The notes under the pieces are model-generated. The model was not told the origin of the DNA. It saw nothing but the letters and a program-made list of their open reading frames with translations, and searched no databases. A DNA stretch of 6,753 nt from Candidatus Pelagibacter sp. (lineage in GTDB: Bacteria > Pseudomonadota > Alphaproteobacteria > Pelagibacterales > Pelagibacteraceae), in the NCBI GenBank assembly GCA_029941985.1, contig JAPYTV010000047.1, forward strand, positions 1-6,753, given 5' to 3'. The translations under genes were made by a program, and so were the position numbers. This document shows, in pieces, positions 4,494 through 6,753 of this stretch (position 1 is the stretch's first letter; every line of letters starts with the position of its first letter).

Positions 4494-6680
4494 AATTTTT
4501 TCTAAAGTTCTAGTTATAAATCTGGGAGTTAATGTTTTAACTGGGTTTACAGTTGTTTTTAGATTTTTTGGAGAACCTTTAATTTTAAAACTGACACCAA
4601 AAACCCCTTCTCCAGTTTTTTTTCCTACAAGTATTTTACCAATCAAAGGAATTGATGCTATTGTTCGATTTATAGTCGTTGCTGGAACTAGTGTTCCTCG
4701 TAAGCTAATTAATTTCTTAGTTTCTATATACCCATCCATCAAAACTGAGATTGCAGGACCAATCGCATACATTTCATCTATGGTCATTAATCCTTTTTTA
4801 TTTGTAAATTTCATTTCAAAATTTGTAAATCTTATACCTTCGCCAGTTAATAGATCAGCAATTCCTTGTAACGATGCCAGTGTTAGCAACTTAGCTAAAA
4901 CTGGTACTTCCTGCACTTTAAAATTATCAATTTTTAATACAGAGTTTGAAATGCCATTTTTTTTTATAGAGTAAAAATCTAAAATACCTCCTTCGAAACC
5001 TTTTACAAATTTATACTGTTTAACTAATGGTTTAGGATAGTCGGAAAAAAGTGTAGTAATTGTTTCATTATTTTCATTTTTATTAACAGTTAAGGTTAAT
5101 TTCTTATTATTTGTAAAACTAGAATCTAAATTTAATTTATTTATCTTATTATTTCTAAAATCTAAATTTCCAGTTAAACCGTTTACAAATGTAACATTAT
5201 CTAAATAAGTTTTAATAATTTTAACATTTATACTAGTGTTGAGATCACTAAATACAGATATGGAATCTTCATCATTGTTTAATTGATCATAAATTAATTG
5301 GGAAGCATCGAAACTTTTTCCATATATTTCATAGTTTTTTTTATTTTTTTTTAAATTAATTTCGTTTTTTATTTTTTTATTATTAACATAATTTAATTCT
5401 AATGATTTAATATCATAAATTTTAAATTTATTATTTAAATTTAAATTCTTAATCAAAAAACGATTATCATTTTCTTCTAAGGAAATTAAATCAAATTTAA
5501 TTTGATTATTTTTTTTATAGACACCAATTAACTTTATTAATAATTCTAAATCTTCTTTTTTTTCATATTGTAATATATTAATAAAAAATGGATTTTTATT
5601 AATACTAATATTTGTGTTGAAAAAATATTGATCATTTTTTTTTGTTATATTGTAATTTAACATATCTGACTTATCTTCAATTATTACCTTACCTTTGCCA
5701 CTAATTTCTAATTGATTGTTTTTATAATTAATTAAAACTTTGTGGTTTTCTAATCTAATTGATTCTTTAATATTTGGAAAATATTTTTTAAGATCTAAAA
5801 AATTATTCTTATAATCAAGATTATTTAAATTAATTATTGACTCTAAATTAAAATCACTAATCTTAAATTTTTTACTAATAATAAAAGTAAAATCATTATC
5901 TGAATTAAAATTGATTTTTTCTATATTAAAAACTTTAAAACTATCTCCTAATAAGCTTCTTAGTAATTTTATATCAATATCTTTTTCACTACTTATTAAT
6001 TTTCCATTGACTAAAAATTGATTATTTTTTTCTTTAATTTTTATTAATGGTAAGGATAATTTTAATTGATTTAAATTTGTTTCTATATTTTCAAAAAAAT
6101 ATTCTTTGTCTTTAATCTTAAAAAATAAATTTAAATTATTAATATTATGTTTATCTAATATAACTAATTTTCCATTTTTAATAACACCATTAATTTCGTA
6201 GTTATCTTTAATTCTTCCATTACTATCAAAATTTAAATTAATATTTCCAATTAAAAAACCATCTTTAACAATTTTATTTAGTAAGAATAATTCTACTGAA
6301 TTCTCAAATGATCTCGCTAATTGAACAATATCATTAAGTTTAATTGCTTTTGTTGATATCTGTAAATTTTTAATTGAAAACTCATCGTTAATAAAGGATT
6401 TTAGAGATATATTTGTTTTTATATATTCTAATTTTAATTGGTGATTATTAAAAAATACTTCTGGTCCAAATGTTTTAACATTAAGTGATAAATTAGATAA
6501 ATTTAATAAAAATTTAACATTTTTTAATTCTAAATTTACATCATTGTTTATATTTAAAATTTCTGTTTTAATTTTATTGTTAAATTTTTCTGTACTAAAT
6601 CCAAAAATACTTAAATAAAAAATTACTAAAATTAAAACTGCCAATATAAATAATAAAAATTTAATTAATTTTTTATTCAT
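4482..6680 (-). CDS. AsmA/YhdP-like (DUF3971-type) inner-membrane-anchored envelope protein
   Basis: A 732-residue protein with one N-terminal membrane anchor (hydrophobic residues about 7-27 after KK-rich start) and a long, presumably periplasmic, beta-rich body. The C-terminal block (about 587-732) has the pattern of AsmA-like proteins of this class: VPVLAKLLTLASLQGIADLL, then GEGIRFTNFEMKF, AIGPAISVLMDGYI, RGTLVPATTINR, IPLIGKILVG and a closing TVNPVKTLTPRF. Family members such as E. coli YhdP and TamB help move phospholipids between inner and outer membranes; this role is inferred. The protein is much shorter than YhdP (about 1270 residues). The middle (about 60-580) is rich in Asn, Lys, Ile and Leu and I recognise no motif in it. 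The ATG overlaps the prfB stop as ATGA, so translation probably couples to prfB. No Shine-Dalgarno is evident. The stop overlaps that of convergent tyrS. Confidence 0.85.
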   Translation of the reverse strand: MNKKLIKFLLFILAVLILVIFYLSIFGFSTEKFNNKIKTEILNINNDVNLELKNVKFLLNLSNLSLNVKTFGPEVFFNNHQLKLEYIKTNISLKSFINDEFSIKNLQISTKAIKLNDIVQLARSFENSVELFLLNKIVKDGFLIGNINLNFDSNGRIKDNYEINGVIKNGKLVILDKHNINNLNLFFKIKDKEYFFENIETNLNQLKLSLPLIKIKEKNNQFLVNGKLISSEKDIDIKLLRSLLGDSFKVFNIEKINFNSDNDFTFIISKKFKISDFNLESIINLNNLDYKNNFLDLKKYFPNIKESIRLENHKVLINYKNNQLEISGKGKVIIEDKSDMLNYNITKKNDQYFFNTNISINKNPFFINILQYEKKEDLELLIKLIGVYKKNNQIKFDLISLEENDNRFLIKNLNLNNKFKIYDIKSLELNYVNNKKIKNEINLKKNKKNYEIYGKSFDASQLIYDQLNNDEDSISVFSDLNTSINVKIIKTYLDNVTFVNGLTGNLDFRNNKINKLNLDSSFTNNKKLTLTVNKNENNETITTLFSDYPKPLVKQYKFVKGFEGGILDFYSIKKNGISNSVLKIDNFKVQEVPVLAKLLTLASLQGIADLLTGEGIRFTNFEMKFTNKKGLMTIDEMYAIGPAISVLMDGYIETKKLISLRGTLVPATTINRTIASIPLIGKILVGKKTGEGVFGVSFKIKGSPKNLKTTVNPVKTLTPRFITRTLEKIKKN

Positions 6681-6753
6681 TTTATTTTATATAACGAACT
6701 TTCTAAAAAATCGTCTATTTCTCCATCTAATACTTTATCAGGATTTGAGCTTT
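6677..6753 (-). CDS. prfB: Peptide chain release factor 2, C-terminal 24 residues (cut by window edge)
   Basis: Only the last 24 codons and a TGA stop (6679-6677) are in the window. They read SSNPDKVLDGEIDDFLESSL and then YKIK. The VLDG-x-I/L-D-x-F-I/L-x-x-L pattern is the usual end of RF2, which reads UGA and UAA stop codons on the ribosome; RF1 ends differently. The catalytic GGQ loop and any programmed frameshift site near the beginning lie outside. The stop shares bases with the start of the downstream AsmA-like gene (ATGA), so the two form an operon. The identification rests on a short tail and should be confirmed with the neighbouring sequence. Confidence 0.8.
   Translation of the reverse strand, partial: SSNPDKVLDGEIDDFLESSLYKIK

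Noticed and set aside
4122..4974. Short open frames antisense to tyrS (4122-4352) and to the AsmA-like gene (4780-4974)
   Set aside because: The opposite strand encodes conserved motifs of TyrRS and the AsmA-like tail; these frames show no independent coding evidence.
5330..5400. Dense A/T runs suggesting a repeat array or replication element
   Set aside because: These are Lys and Asn codons of the AsmA-like gene, in frame throughout. There is no regular unit length or repeated spacer, and no DnaA-box cluster.

Overview
The window is a compact, strongly AT-rich piece of bacterial chromosome made of housekeeping genes. Single-base gaps, 4-base overlaps, short intergenic spaces, Lys/Asn/Ile-rich proteins and alphaproteobacterial-looking versions of SufB, IscR, TyrS and an AsmA/DUF3971 protein point to a streamlined marine alphaproteobacterium of the SAR11 (Pelagibacterales) type. 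That placement is inferred from composition and protein resemblance, without any database comparison.

Layout. Bases 1-1272 (minus strand) hold iscR followed one base later by sufB, the start of an iron-sulfur cluster assembly operon; sufB runs off the left edge. Bases 1273-1427 are the only sizeable intergenic region. It is divergent and contains a well-matched IscR type 1 operator lying across the iscR promoter. On the plus strand, 1428-2084 encodes a small alpha/beta hydrolase (COG2945-like). It converges on and overlaps by 4 bases with anmK (2081-3208, minus), an anhydro-N-acetylmuramic acid kinase for cell-wall recycling. A 47-base divergent gap separates anmK from tyrS (3256-4485, plus), tyrosyl-tRNA synthetase. 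tyrS converges, again with a 4-base overlap, on a large AsmA/YhdP-like gene (4482-6680, minus). That gene's start overlaps the stop of prfB (release factor 2), whose last codons occupy 6677-6753.

How it works together. The left part is a self-regulated module: IscR senses Fe-S status through a Cys3-His site and probably represses its own suf operon through the operator at 1304-1328. The remaining genes are largely independent: murein recycling, tRNA charging, envelope biogenesis and translation termination. anmK near tyrS is a neighbourhood also seen in other proteobacteria. Both convergent junctions end in the same palindromic TTAA, which supplies both stop codons. The tyrS junction also carries a symmetric hairpin that could terminate transcription from both sides.

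I see no tRNA, rRNA, CRISPR array, insertion sequence or phage gene. I do not find a convincing new multi-gene system here; the most interesting signals are regulatory and architectural.
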